Positions 43,845 to 52,706 are shown, numbered from the stretch's first letter. The stretch is DNA of 64,000 nt from JBPEWY01 sp965224095 (GCA_965224095.1 OZ245039.1:1550001-1614000), one strand, 5' to 3'. Made by a program: numbers and translations. Notes: a model not told the origin generated them from the sequence alone.

Positions 43845-44348
43845 TTATTTTAAACATTTAAAATAGTCAAATGGTTCCTGGCAATCCTCACATTGAAACA
43901 GCGCTTTACACGCCGTAGAACCAAATTGACTTATAACTTTCGTATTTCTGGAACCGCACAATGGGCATTTTACCACCTTTTTATTTCCCAGCAATGCTTC
44001 TTTATCCGCCTTCGCTTCCAGGGGAGCTGCAATACCATATGCTTCCAACGCTTTTCTACCTCGTTCGGTAATCCAATCGGTAGTCCAGGCAGGAGCAAGC
44101 ACTAACGATACTTCAGCGGTATACCCTTTATCGGCAAAGGCTTTTTTAATATCATCTCCAATAACATCCATGGCGGGGCACCCACTGTATGTTGGCGTTA
44201 TTTTAATAACAACCCTCCCTTTTTCTTCTTCTGCTGCATACCGAACCACACCCATGTCTAAAATAGATAACACCGGGATTTCCGGATCGGAAACCTGCTG
44301 CAATATAGAAATCAGCTGCTTGTCAATATGTGGTTTTTCAGCAATCAT
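43845..44348 (-). CDS. paaD: Phenylacetyl-CoA epoxidase complex subunit PaaD
   Basis: A 167-aa protein with an N-terminal DUF59/MIP18 domain (about 10-95; VSDPEIPVLSILDMGVVRYA and TPTYSGCPAMDVIGDDIKKA). The C-terminal zinc-ribbon-like segment (KCPLCGSRNTKVISQFGS, then CKALFQCEDCQEPF) has paired Cys. PaaD is thought to help assemble the Fe-S or metal centre of the multicomponent epoxidase. It lies 30 nt after paaC. Confidence 0.93.
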   Translation of the reverse strand: MIAEKPHIDKQLISILQQVSDPEIPVLSILDMGVVRYAAEEEKGRVVIKITPTYSGCPAMDVIGDDIKKAFADKGYTAEVSLVLAPAWTTDWITERGRKALEAYGIAAPLEAKADKEALLGNKKVVKCPLCGSRNTKVISQFGSTACKALFQCEDCQEPFDYFKCLK

Positions 44349-44378
44349 ATTTTTTAACAGGTTGCGTTTAGTAACCGT

Positions 44379-45140
44379 TTACCATTTCATGTTCGGATAG
44401 GCGCGCTGCATATACTGCAAATCGGCTATCAAATATCCCATATGTTCGGTATGGATTCCCTGCTTTCCTCCTTTTTGAAACCATTTGGATTCAGGAATAT
44501 CAAGAGTTGCCTCTTTTAAAACTTCCGTTACTTCCCTGTAATATTCTCCTTTTAGTGTGGTTGTGTCTACTCCAATTCCATCTCTTACCATGCTTTTATC
44601 AGCATCTGTTTGATGAAATAATTCGTCGGTGTACGTCCAAAGATCATTTATTGCCTGTTGCATGCGCTCATGGCTTTTTTCGGTACCGTCACCCAGGCGT
44701 TTAATCCAATCTGATGAAAAACGCTTGTGATAACTCACTTCTTTAATAGCTTTTTTTGCGATAGCAGACAAAGTAGGGTCGGCACTTAACTGTAATTTTT
44801 GCAATAAAAGCCAGTGAAATATATCGAACAAAAACTGGCGTGCCATCACATAACCGAAATCGGTATTGGGTTGTTCCACCAGCAATACATTAATATATTG
44901 TCTTTCCGTTCTCAAAAAAGCTACCGTATCTTCCGTATTATTTTCTCCCAGTAACGTAGCCGCATATTGGTAATAGCTCCGGGTCTGTCCGAATAAATCC
45001 AATGAAATATTCGTGCAGGCTATATCGGTTTCCAGCGTAGGGCCATGTCCGCAAAGCTCTCCAAGACGCTGCCCCAGAACCAGGCAGTTATCGGCTATTC
45101 CCAAAATGTATTGATAGAGGTGATTATTTTTCATACTCAT
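44379..45140 (-). CDS. paaC: Phenylacetyl-CoA epoxidase complex subunit PaaC
   Basis: A 253-aa ferritin-like helical protein, the structural partner of PaaA in the epoxidase. Long helices such as LETDIACTNISLDLFGQTR and the helical stretch KAIKEVSYHKRFSSDWIKRL fit the family. ATG at 45140 or two codons later (45134) can serve as start. It follows paaB by 56 nt and precedes paaD by 30 nt. Confidence 0.94.
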   Translation of the reverse strand: MSMKNNHLYQYILGIADNCLVLGQRLGELCGHGPTLETDIACTNISLDLFGQTRSYYQYAATLLGENNTEDTVAFLRTERQYINVLLVEQPNTDFGYVMARQFLFDIFHWLLLQKLQLSADPTLSAIAKKAIKEVSYHKRFSSDWIKRLGDGTEKSHERMQQAINDLWTYTDELFHQTDADKSMVRDGIGVDTTTLKGEYYREVTEVLKEATLDIPESKWFQKGGKQGIHTEHMGYLIADLQYMQRAYPNMKW

Positions 45141-45196
45141 AAATCTAAAAGTTGTAAGTATCTGATAACGTATTCAGAACAGCTTACCAAAGCTCT

Positions 45197-45481
45197 TTAC
45201 ATATGTTTTATTTCGTCGGGCAAATTGTAAAACGTAGGATGCCTGTATACTTTATTTTTTGCAGGCTCGAACATTTCCCCGTTTTGTTCCGGATTGGAAG
45301 CAGTTATGTGTTTCGATTCAACAACCCAAATACTCACTCCTTCATTACGGCGCGTATACACATCACGTGCATTTTCAAGTGCCATTTCCGCATCAGCCGC
45401 GTGCAGGCTTCCAAAGTGCCGATGTTCCAATCCATTTTTACTACGAACAAATATTTCCCAAAGTGGCCAATCTTTTTTCAT
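45197..45481 (-). CDS. paaB: Phenylacetyl-CoA epoxidase complex subunit PaaB
   Basis: A 94-aa protein, the normal PaaB size. WEIFVRSKNGLEHRHFGSLH near the N-terminus and NARDVYTRRNEGVSIWVVES are family hallmarks. It bridges the epoxidase core to its reductase. It lies 77 nt after paaA; the gap holds no gene. Confidence 0.94.
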   Translation of the reverse strand: MKKDWPLWEIFVRSKNGLEHRHFGSLHAADAEMALENARDVYTRRNEGVSIWVVESKHITASNPEQNGEMFEPAKNKVYRHPTFYNLPDEIKHM

Positions 45482-45558
45482 TTTTTGAATCTTATATTTT
45501 TTTCAACATACTCAAACCAGATAAAATAACGGAACTACCTCTGTGCTCCACCCTTCTT

Positions 45559-46515
45559 TTATCCGGCTTTTTTAATTTGTTTATTTTTCTTTTTTTCGGC
45601 ATGGGCCAGTGCAGCATCTCTTACCCAGGCTCCATTCTCCCAGGCTCCGATACGGGCTTTCATTCGTTCTTTATTACACGGCCCATGTCCTTTTACTACC
45701 TGCCAGAATTCATCCCAATCTATTTCGCCAAAATCGTATCGACCCTGTTCTTCGTCCCATTTTAAATCCGGATCGGGAATCTGAATTCCCAGAATATCAG
45801 CCTGCGGAACCGTTTGATCTACAAACTGTTGGCGTAATTCGTCGTTAGTTTTTCGTTTCAGCTTCCACTTCATTGACTGAGCGGTATGCGGAGAATCAAC
45901 ATCTCTGGGGCCAAACATCATAAGGGAAGGCCACCACCACCGGTTAAGGGCATCCTGAGCCATTGCTTTTTGTTCAGGTGTTCCTTCACACAATTTCAGC
46001 ATAATTTCATACCCCTGTCTCTGGTGAAAACTTTCTTCCTTACAAATCCGAACCATAGCCCGTGCATAAGGGCCAAATGAGGTACCGCAAAGTGCCACCT
46101 GGTTTATAATGGCCGCTCCATCAACCAACCAGCCAATTGCACCTATATCTGCCCAGGTAATAGCCGGATAATTAAATATACTTGAGTATTTTGCCTTTCC
46201 CGTATGTAATTGATTAAACAGTTCTTCCCTGGAAATGCCCAGGGTTTCACATGCACTGTACAGGTAGAGCCCATGCCCTCCTTCGTCCTGTACCTTTGCC
46301 AACAATGCTACTTTACGTCTTAAAGAGGGTGCTCTGGTTATCCAATTCCCCTCAGGAAGCATTCCCACGATTTCGGAATGAGCATGTTGCGAAATTTGCC
46401 TGATGTGCGTCTGGCGATATTTTTCGGGCATCCAGTCTTTCGGCTCTATTTTTTCGTCATTCTCAATGCGTTTATTAAACGCATCTTCCAAACTTTTTAT
46501 CTGTGCTTCACTCAT
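45559..46515 (-). CDS. paaA: Phenylacetyl-CoA epoxidase catalytic subunit PaaA
   Basis: A 318-aa di-iron ferritin-like protein and the catalytic subunit that adds oxygen to the ring of phenylacetyl-CoA. Family signatures: ISQHAHSEIVGMLPEGNWIT, KVQDEGGHGLYLYSACETLG with the iron-ligand Glu/His pattern, and MVRICKEESFHQRQGYEIML with a second Glu-x2-His set. It follows paaE by 20 nt. Confidence 0.96.
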   Translation of the reverse strand: MSEAQIKSLEDAFNKRIENDEKIEPKDWMPEKYRQTHIRQISQHAHSEIVGMLPEGNWITRAPSLRRKVALLAKVQDEGGHGLYLYSACETLGISREELFNQLHTGKAKYSSIFNYPAITWADIGAIGWLVDGAAIINQVALCGTSFGPYARAMVRICKEESFHQRQGYEIMLKLCEGTPEQKAMAQDALNRWWWPSLMMFGPRDVDSPHTAQSMKWKLKRKTNDELRQQFVDQTVPQADILGIQIPDPDLKWDEEQGRYDFGEIDWDEFWQVVKGHGPCNKERMKARIGAWENGAWVRDAALAHAEKKKNKQIKKAG

Positions 46516-46535
46516 AATACTAAGCTTTAAGCTTT

Positions 46536-47609
46536 TTAAACATCAAAATCAACAATTACTTTTTCGGTGGTAGGTACCGCCTGGCAACTCAAAACAAGAT
46601 TGTTTTTCAATTCATCTTCTTCCAAGGCATAATTCACTTTCATCTCCACGCTTCCTTCCAGAACCTTACATTTACACGTACTGCACACCCCGCCCTTACA
46701 GGCAAAAGGCAAATCTGCTCCTGCAGCAAGAGCCCCGTCCAGAATGTTATCTACCTCTTCATCCATGGTAAAGTGAAACTCTTTACCCCCATCAATGATA
46801 GTCACCTCGGTACCGTCTGCTTTGTTTTCCAGTACCTCGGCTATATGGAGTTTCGAAGCTTCCGTATCGCCGGAAAAGAAAAGCTCGTAATGTATTTTTT
46901 CTTTGTTTAAACCGGCAGACAACAAATGATCACGTATCAGGAAAATCATTTCTTTGGGACCGCAAAGAAAACAATCGGATGTATCTTCAATATCGATAAA
47001 AGTGCCGGTAAGAATCTGCATTTTATCCCTGGTAAAACGACCGTTTAAAAAAGCGATATCCCGTTGTTCCTTTGTTAAAAAATAAAACACGTGAAACCTT
47101 TCAAAGAACTGATTTTTAAGCTGTTCAATTTCTTCTTTAAAGATAATGGATTTTACGGTGCGGTTCAAGTAGAACAATTTAAACGTACTACCCGGTTCCC
47201 GGGTAAGATGCGTTTTAATAATAGACAAAATCGGGGTAATTCCGCTGCCCGCAGCAAAAGCGATGTAATTTTTATGAGCTTTTGAGTCTGTTTCCACATA
47301 AAAACTACCAGCCGGCGGCATAACCTCCAGCATATCTCCAGCCTTTAATACCGTATTCGCATAGGTTGAAAAAACACCCCCCGGTATTTGCTTTACCGCT
47401 ACTTTCCACTTTTTGTCGAAAGGACTGGAACACAGCGAATAGGTTCTTCGAATATCTTCACCCTCAATTATTTTTCTAAGCGTTAAATGTTGCCCCTGCT
47501 TAAACGAAAATTCTTCCCGGAGCAATTCAGGCACTTCAAAGCTAATTACCACACAATCTTTAGTCTCTTGGTAAATATCGGCAACCTTAAGCAGATGAAA
47601 CGTAGCCAT
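46536..47609 (-). CDS. paaE: Phenylacetyl-CoA epoxidase reductase subunit PaaE
   Basis: A 357-aa ferredoxin-NAD(P)H reductase-type protein. An FAD-binding domain (about 1-105; EDIRRTYSLCSS with the RxYS motif) and an NAD(P)H-binding domain (about 110-235; IAFAAGSGITPILSIIKTHL) are followed by a C-terminal plant-type [2Fe-2S] domain (FACKGGVCSTCKCKVLEGS, later LVLSCQAVP). It supplies electrons to PaaA. First gene of the paa run, with the strongest promoter/operator just upstream. Confidence 0.95.
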   Translation of the reverse strand: MATFHLLKVADIYQETKDCVVISFEVPELLREEFSFKQGQHLTLRKIIEGEDIRRTYSLCSSPFDKKWKVAVKQIPGGVFSTYANTVLKAGDMLEVMPPAGSFYVETDSKAHKNYIAFAAGSGITPILSIIKTHLTREPGSTFKLFYLNRTVKSIIFKEEIEQLKNQFFERFHVFYFLTKEQRDIAFLNGRFTRDKMQILTGTFIDIEDTSDCFLCGPKEMIFLIRDHLLSAGLNKEKIHYELFFSGDTEASKLHIAEVLENKADGTEVTIIDGGKEFHFTMDEEVDNILDGALAAGADLPFACKGGVCSTCKCKVLEGSVEMKVNYALEEDELKNNLVLSCQAVPTTEKVIVDFDV

Positions 47610-47640
47610 AAATGTGATTCTGGTTAAACAAATTTTCTAT

Positions 47641-47663
47641 TTCGTATCTGTAACCGATACGAA
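47641..47663 (-). other. Inverted repeat in the paaE leader
   Basis: Perfect 8-bp arms TTCGTATC (47641-47648) and GATACGAA (47656-47663), loop 7 nt. It lies in the predicted paaE 5' leader, about 32 nt before the start codon. It could be a second regulator site or an RNA hairpin; no T-run follows, so not a terminator. Confidence 0.55.
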
Positions 47664-47691
47664 CGGATTTGATTTTTCTTAAAAAGAATAT

Positions 47692-47723
47692 CAAAACTAA
47701 CAATTGTTAGTTTAGTATCCAAA
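47692..47723 (-). promoter_or_regulatory. paaE promoter with embedded palindromic operator
   Basis: Minus strand: TTTG (47720-47723), a 20-nt spacer and TAGTTTTG (47692-47699), both exact. A perfect 20-bp palindrome (47694-47713; half-site AAACTAACAA) fills the spacer and overlaps the -7 box. This is the classic place for a repressor such as the TetR-type regulator encoded directly upstream. The transcription start would be near 47685, about 76 nt before paaE. Confidence 0.8.
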
Positions 47724-47732
47724 AAAATACCG

Positions 47733-48332
47733 TTAAATATCTTCCTGATATTCTCCGTTATCCCTGATTACTCCTTTCAACAACACTTTTTTCATTTGCG
47801 CCGCCAGTTCGTCCTCATCTACTCCTTCCTTTTTATAGTACCACAAATACAGGGTTCGCAAGGTAGACAGCATTGAAAAAAGCATCACTTCAACATTCAA
47901 CGGCCTGAGCTCTCCCTGATCGACTCCGGCTTTTACAATTTTTCTGAAATTATCTTCATATTGTGCCCGTAATTTGGTAAAATGCGAAAGCTCGGGTTCT
48001 TCCAGATGCATCCAGTCGTTATTAAGACACCCTATGGCATTAGCATGTTTTACCGTAGTTTTTACATGCATGGCAATAATTTGTTCCAGTTTGTGCGTCG
48101 GTGTATCATTAGCCGAAACAATAGTTTGCATTCCCCTGGTAAAAGTTTCTGCTACTCCCAGGATAATAATGGATAAAATTTCCTGCTTGGAAACGATATG
48201 ATTATACAGGCTTGCCGCCTTTATATGCAGTGCTCCGGCCAGATCTCTCATCGTAACCGCGCTGAATCCGCGTTCTCTGAAAAGCCGGGCCGCTACCATC
48301 AGTATTTCTTCCTTTCTTGTCTCGGTTTTCAT
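47733..48332 (-). CDS. TetR-family regulator, probable PaaR-type repressor
   Basis: A 199-aa TetR protein. The N-terminal HTH is FRERGFSAVTMRDLAGALHI then KAASLYNHIVSKQEI; the rest is a helical ligand-binding domain. Its gene lies 10 nt upstream of the paaE promoter palindrome in the same direction. Phenylacetyl-CoA is the usual inducer for TetR-type paa repressors (PaaR of Thermus), which would fit here; this is inference. It is the last gene of the alaS-led run, 8 nt after DUF4230. Confidence 0.85.
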   Translation of the reverse strand: MKTETRKEEILMVAARLFRERGFSAVTMRDLAGALHIKAASLYNHIVSKQEILSIIILGVAETFTRGMQTIVSANDTPTHKLEQIIAMHVKTTVKHANAIGCLNNDWMHLEEPELSHFTKLRAQYEDNFRKIVKAGVDQGELRPLNVEVMLFSMLSTLRTLYLWYYKKEGVDEDELAAQMKKVLLKGVIRDNGEYQEDI

Positions 48333-48340
48333 AAGAAATT

Positions 48341-48958
48341 CTAATTTTTTAACGTAATTGAATTTAATTCAGACAGGTTATTGATATCTTTTTCCCGGTA
48401 TACCAACTTCCAACCCATCGAATTAGTTACGATATAAAACTTGGATAATTCGCTTAACAAGCGATTCCGGGCATTCGATTTAAGTGTTGAATTTTCTATT
48501 TTTTTTAACAACGAGTTTTTTACATTGGATTTTATCCGGTTGTAATCGTCTGCATTAAAAGGATTCAGGTAGTCCTGGGTTACATCGTAATATTCAAGAT
48601 CCGGGTTTACTTTAATTTCCGGGTCAGGGATACTGGTAATTGAAAGTGTTTTTTTCTCTTCATCAATACGATACTCCATCTTACTTAAATCATACACAAT
48701 TACCACTTCTGCATTTACAACGACCAATGCCTTTTTTTCAGCGGTTAAAAAATCTCCGAAAATTTGCTGTGAATCCTTGTAATTATACACTTCTGCAAAA
48801 TGCCCTTCCGTTACAATCAGTTTTCCCACATTCTTTATCTGTTCCTGAATAAGCATGGAACTCTCCTTTAAAACCGCCTTGTCATTCCGGTCCCAGCAGG
48901 AGCGAAAAAGCAATACGCACAACAAGGTGATTACAACGCCTAAAAGAATGTTTCTCAT
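48341..48958 (-). CDS. DUF4230 membrane-anchored protein
   Basis: A 205-aa protein with an N-terminal membrane anchor (ILLGVVITLLCVLLF) and an outside domain of the DUF4230 type: IKNVGKLIVTEGHFAEVYNY, the ALVVVNAEVVIVYDLSKM strand pair, and IPDPEIKVNPDLEYYDV. The function of the family is unknown. It sits between GSCFA (59 nt upstream) and tetR (8 nt downstream). Confidence 0.88.
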   Translation of the reverse strand: MRNILLGVVITLLCVLLFRSCWDRNDKAVLKESSMLIQEQIKNVGKLIVTEGHFAEVYNYKDSQQIFGDFLTAEKKALVVVNAEVVIVYDLSKMEYRIDEEKKTLSITSIPDPEIKVNPDLEYYDVTQDYLNPFNADDYNRIKSNVKNSLLKKIENSTLKSNARNRLLSELSKFYIVTNSMGWKLVYREKDINNLSELNSITLKN

Positions 48959-49017
48959 CTGTTTACGTTTTAAAATACTCGATTATAAATTCCGAGGCTT
49001 CCCCGTAACAGCATTTT

Positions 49018-49971
49018 CTATTTGTTAAACTTCATAAAGGGAAATTCCTGTTGAAGATAGGTAATTTTTTGTTGAAGCTCTTCCAAAAACTTTTTATGCT
49101 GTTCAGAATCCGGATTAAATGAAAGATGCCCCAATCCTCTTTGAACACCTGCCACTTCTTTCATTATCGGATATGTTTCCGGGGATATCCATGCACCTTT
49201 GAATTTCTCCCATATATAATTCACAGCAATTTGATTGGGGTGGATCATATCTTCACCGTAAAATCGGTAATCGCGTAATTCATCCATCAGAATTTCATAG
49301 GAAGGAAAATAGTGTATTTTATTTCTTGGGTCCACCACTTCATGAATGGCTGCTATCAGATGCGATTTACTTCTTTGATTTTCAACAAACCCGTCTTTTA
49401 CGTGCCTGACCGGCGAGGTGGTTAGTAATACATTAATCGCAGGGTTCACACTTTTGACAAGTGCAATGCTCTTTTCCAGGCTCCCCAGAACCTCATCGAC
49501 GGTTAATAACTCTTTTAAAAACCTTTTCTGCGGGATTTTATGGCAGTTCGCCACTACTCTATCGGTTTCTATATATCGATACACCCAGGAAGTCCCGAGT
49601 GTGATTATCACGTGGGTGCCGGACAACAATAGCCGACCCGTTTGTTCCAGGGCGTGGTTGAGATTACCGAGGATTTCTTCGGGTGAAGAAGCATTTAATC
49701 TGGAATGTGCATCAAAACAAGCCCAAAAGCCGCCTGTATTAATTAGTTCATGCGCCTTGTAAAACTCCTGGTTTACAGCCCGTTCTATTAATCTTTCCAC
49801 AGCGACCGGATGGAATAGAATTCCGAACGGATTTTGGAGTGATTGAAACTTAAAATAATTCAGTTTTTCACCGATATTCTCCGTAAAGCAGGAACCCAAA
49901 AGAAGGAGCCGAGAGTCATAATTAATCGGTTCCCTGGCGCGTTCTATCGATATGTTAGTTTGTAGTTGCAA
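49018..49971 (-). CDS. GSCFA-domain protein
   Basis: A 317-aa protein with the defining motif near the N-terminus, LLLLGSCFTENIGEKL (about 22-37), which contains GSCF and resembles the GDSL/SGNH nucleophile loop. LLSGTHVIITLGTSWVYRYI and GEDMIHPNQIAVNYIW are also present; the last has the Asp-x2-His pattern of SGNH esterases. It is probably a lipase/acyl-esterase-like hydrolase of unknown substrate. Starts 2 nt after alaS. Confidence 0.88.
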   Translation of the reverse strand: MQLQTNISIERAREPINYDSRLLLLGSCFTENIGEKLNYFKFQSLQNPFGILFHPVAVERLIERAVNQEFYKAHELINTGGFWACFDAHSRLNASSPEEILGNLNHALEQTGRLLLSGTHVIITLGTSWVYRYIETDRVVANCHKIPQKRFLKELLTVDEVLGSLEKSIALVKSVNPAINVLLTTSPVRHVKDGFVENQRSKSHLIAAIHEVVDPRNKIHYFPSYEILMDELRDYRFYGEDMIHPNQIAVNYIWEKFKGAWISPETYPIMKEVAGVQRGLGHLSFNPDSEQHKKFLEELQQKITYLQQEFPFMKFNK

Positions 49972-49973
49972 TG

Positions 49974-52586
49974 CTACACAATATATTCTTTAGCGCGTTT
50001 GAGAGCCTTGGGAATTCCGCCGGGATTTTTCCCGCCCGCCGTAGCAAAGAACGGCTGTCCGCCACCGCCTCCATGAATAAGTTTTCCGAGTTCGCGAACC
50101 ACTTTTCCCGCATCGTAATTTCGTTCTTCTACCAGGGGTTTGGATATAAAACAGGTAAGCATCACCTTTTCTCCTTTGGCCGTAGCCAATACCAAAAACA
50201 GATTATCAAATTCACTTCCAAGTTCAAAAACCAAATCTTTAATCCCGGACTGGTCCAGGTCTAAAGAGTCAGCAAAAAAACGGACTCCGTTTATTTCTTC
50301 CAAGCGGTTTTTTATATCACCTTTTAAACCTTTTGCCTTATCCTTTAGCAAAAGCTCTACTTGTTTTTTTAATTCTGTATTCTCTTCCTGTAGTGAAATA
50401 ATAGACTTAACCGGATCGCCCACACTTTTAAAAAGTGATTTTATCTTATTAAATGCATTCGTTTGAGCGCTAAAATAATCCTTTACGGCATCGCCGGTAA
50501 TTGCCTCAATTCGCCTTACCCCTGCGGCAATAGCTCCTTCCGATTTAATAATAAAATGCCATATATCCTGCGTATTCTTCACGTGAGTTCCACCGCACAA
50601 TTCCATACTTTTCCCAAACCGAATGGCGCGTACCACATCGCCATATTTTTCCCCAAATAATGCTATTGCTCCCTCATCGATGGCCTGGTGATACGGAATA
50701 TCTCTTCGTTCTTCCAGTGGTAATTGTTCCCGGATCCTGGCATTTACGAAGTTTTCTATTTGTTTCAATTCATCATTTGACACTTTGGAAAAATGAGAAA
50801 AGTCAAATCGCAAATAGCCGCTGTGCACCATACTTCCCTTTTGTTCTACATGAGGACCCAAAACTTTTTGCAAAGCCTGATGTAATAAATGGGTTGCCGT
50901 ATGGTTTGCAGCGGTCCGGTTTCGCTGTTTTTCATCGACTACCGCGGTAAAAGTATTTTCAATATGTCTGGGAAGATTTTTTGTAAGATGAATGATCAGG
51001 TTGTTTTCTTTTTTTGTATCAACCACATACACCACCTCTCCGTTCCGGGCTTCCAGATACCCTTTATCTCCCACCTGACCTCCTCCTTCCGGATAAAACG
51101 GAGTTACATTAAATACCAATTGATACAATTCACCGTCTTTTTTGTTCTCAACCTTACGGTAGCGTGTTATTCTCACTTGTGAGGTAAGCGTATCATATCC
51201 AACAAACTCTTCTTCCGGATCTTCCGACAACACAGTCCAATCGTCGGTGGTAATTTCTCCGGCAGCTCTGGAACGGGATTTTTGCTTCTCCATTTCCACA
51301 TGAAATCCGTCTTCATCCAATTCCAATCCGCGTTCCTTTAAAATAAGGGCCGTAAGATCGATAGGAAATCCGTATGTATCATAAAGTTCAAATGCTTTTT
51401 GTCCTGAAACCACGTTTCCTTTTGTGCCCCCTATAATATTTTCAAGAAGAATCAATCCCTGATCCAGTGTACGTAAAAACGAATGCTCTTCTTCTTTTAT
51501 AACGTTGGCACAGAGGTTTTTTTGAGCATTAAGCTCGGGGAAAGCCTCACCCATTTGCTTACTTAAGGTTACCACGAGCTTATAAATAAACGGCTCTTTT
51601 TTATTAAGGAAAGTAAAGCCATATCGTATGGCGCGGCGTAAAATACGTCTGATTACGTATCCGGCACCGCTATTGCCGGGTAGTTGCCCGTCGGCTATAG
51701 CAAATGTAACCGCTCTTACATGATCTGCGATGACCCGAATAGCGGTATCAATTTTTTCATCCTCCCCGTATTTGGTTCGTGTTATTGTTTCTATTTCCCG
51801 AATCAGAGGTTTAAAAACATCGGTGTCGTAATTACTTTTTACATCCTGCAAGACCATACAAAGCCTTTCAAAGCCCATCCCGGTATCTACGTGTTGTGCC
51901 GGTAGTTTTTCAAGAGACCCATCGGCTTTACGGTTAAACTGCATAAAAACCAGATTCCATATTTCAACAACCAGCGGATGATCTTTATTTACCAGGGTAT
52001 CTCCGGATATTTTACGCCGATCTTCGTCGGGCCTTATATCCACATGAATCTCCGAGCATGGGCCACATGGACCCTGATCGCCCATTTCCCAAAAATTATC
52101 TTTTTTATCACCCAGTAGAATGCGATCTTCCGCAATATGTTTTTTCCAAAAACTATAGGCTTCCATATCGCGTTTTAAGCCTTCTTTTTCATCTCCTTCA
52201 AAAATAGTAACGTACAGGCGTTCTTTATCCACACCATATATTTCTGTAAGCAGCTCCCAGGCCCAGGTAATAGCTTCCTCTTTAAAATAGTCTCCAAAAC
52301 TCCAATTCCCCAGCATCTCAAACATGGTATGATGATAGGTATCATGCCCCACTTCTTCCAGGTCGTTATGTTTTCCGGACACCCTCAAACATTTCTGGGT
52401 ATCTGCTATGCGTTGGTGTTTTGAGGTTTTATTTCCGAGAAAGAACTCTTTAAATTGATTCATTCCCGCATTGGTGAACATCAATGTGGGATCGTCCTTA
52501 ATTACCATGGGTGCCGAAGGTACGATTGCATGTTTTTTGCTTTCAAAAAACTTTAAAAACTGAGCTCTGATCTCCTGGGATTTCAT
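49974..52586 (-). CDS. alaS: Alanyl-tRNA synthetase
   Basis: An 870-aa cytoplasmic enzyme. The catalytic N-terminal domain has MFTNAGMNQFKEFFLG and GPCGPCSEIHVD. The editing domain shows NHTATHLLHQALQKVLG and the zinc site ELCGGTHVKNT. The C-terminal DHHA1 domain includes IHGGGGGQPFFATAGGKNPG. Full length, with no truncation. The gene leads the alaS-GSCFA-DUF4230-tetR run and is divergent from the M23 peptidase gene. Confidence 0.98.
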   Translation of the reverse strand: MKSQEIRAQFLKFFESKKHAIVPSAPMVIKDDPTLMFTNAGMNQFKEFFLGNKTSKHQRIADTQKCLRVSGKHNDLEEVGHDTYHHTMFEMLGNWSFGDYFKEEAITWAWELLTEIYGVDKERLYVTIFEGDEKEGLKRDMEAYSFWKKHIAEDRILLGDKKDNFWEMGDQGPCGPCSEIHVDIRPDEDRRKISGDTLVNKDHPLVVEIWNLVFMQFNRKADGSLEKLPAQHVDTGMGFERLCMVLQDVKSNYDTDVFKPLIREIETITRTKYGEDEKIDTAIRVIADHVRAVTFAIADGQLPGNSGAGYVIRRILRRAIRYGFTFLNKKEPFIYKLVVTLSKQMGEAFPELNAQKNLCANVIKEEEHSFLRTLDQGLILLENIIGGTKGNVVSGQKAFELYDTYGFPIDLTALILKERGLELDEDGFHVEMEKQKSRSRAAGEITTDDWTVLSEDPEEEFVGYDTLTSQVRITRYRKVENKKDGELYQLVFNVTPFYPEGGGQVGDKGYLEARNGEVVYVVDTKKENNLIIHLTKNLPRHIENTFTAVVDEKQRNRTAANHTATHLLHQALQKVLGPHVEQKGSMVHSGYLRFDFSHFSKVSNDELKQIENFVNARIREQLPLEERRDIPYHQAIDEGAIALFGEKYGDVVRAIRFGKSMELCGGTHVKNTQDIWHFIIKSEGAIAAGVRRIEAITGDAVKDYFSAQTNAFNKIKSLFKSVGDPVKSIISLQEENTELKKQVELLLKDKAKGLKGDIKNRLEEINGVRFFADSLDLDQSGIKDLVFELGSEFDNLFLVLATAKGEKVMLTCFISKPLVEERNYDAGKVVRELGKLIHGGGGGQPFFATAGGKNPGGIPKALKRAKEYIV

Positions 52587-52635
52587 CTAAAACTTAACCT
52601 TTTAATAATTTTAACGTTAAATGCGAAACAATTTT

Positions 52636-52643
52636 TATATTTG
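52636..52643 (+). promoter_or_regulatory. -7 box of the M23 peptidase gene
   Basis: TATATTTG, exact match to TAnnTTTG, 63 nt before the start codon. The -33 region has no clear TTTG, so activity is uncertain. On the opposite strand TATTTTTG (52685-52692) could serve alaS. Confidence 0.5.
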
Positions 52644-52652
52644 TTCGTTACC

Positions 52653-52669
52653 GATGTACAACGTACATC
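52653..52669. other. Inverted repeat between alaS and the M23 gene
   Basis: GATGTAC (52653-52659), AAC, GTACATC (52663-52669): perfect 7-bp arms. It lies in the 120-nt divergent gap and within both predicted leaders. It could be an operator or a leader hairpin; neither is established. Confidence 0.5.
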
Positions 52670-52706
52670 AACGTTTTAAAAGTGCAAAAATAGGATATTT
52701 AAGTCA

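Noticed and set aside
43819..43852. GCCCTTT/AAAGGGC hairpin between paaD and paaG as a terminator
   Set aside because: No T-run follows on the minus strand, and both genes belong to one run.
52685..52692. TATTTTTG as a firm alaS promoter
   Set aside because: The -7 box is good but no TTG lies 17-23 nt upstream, so it is only mentioned.
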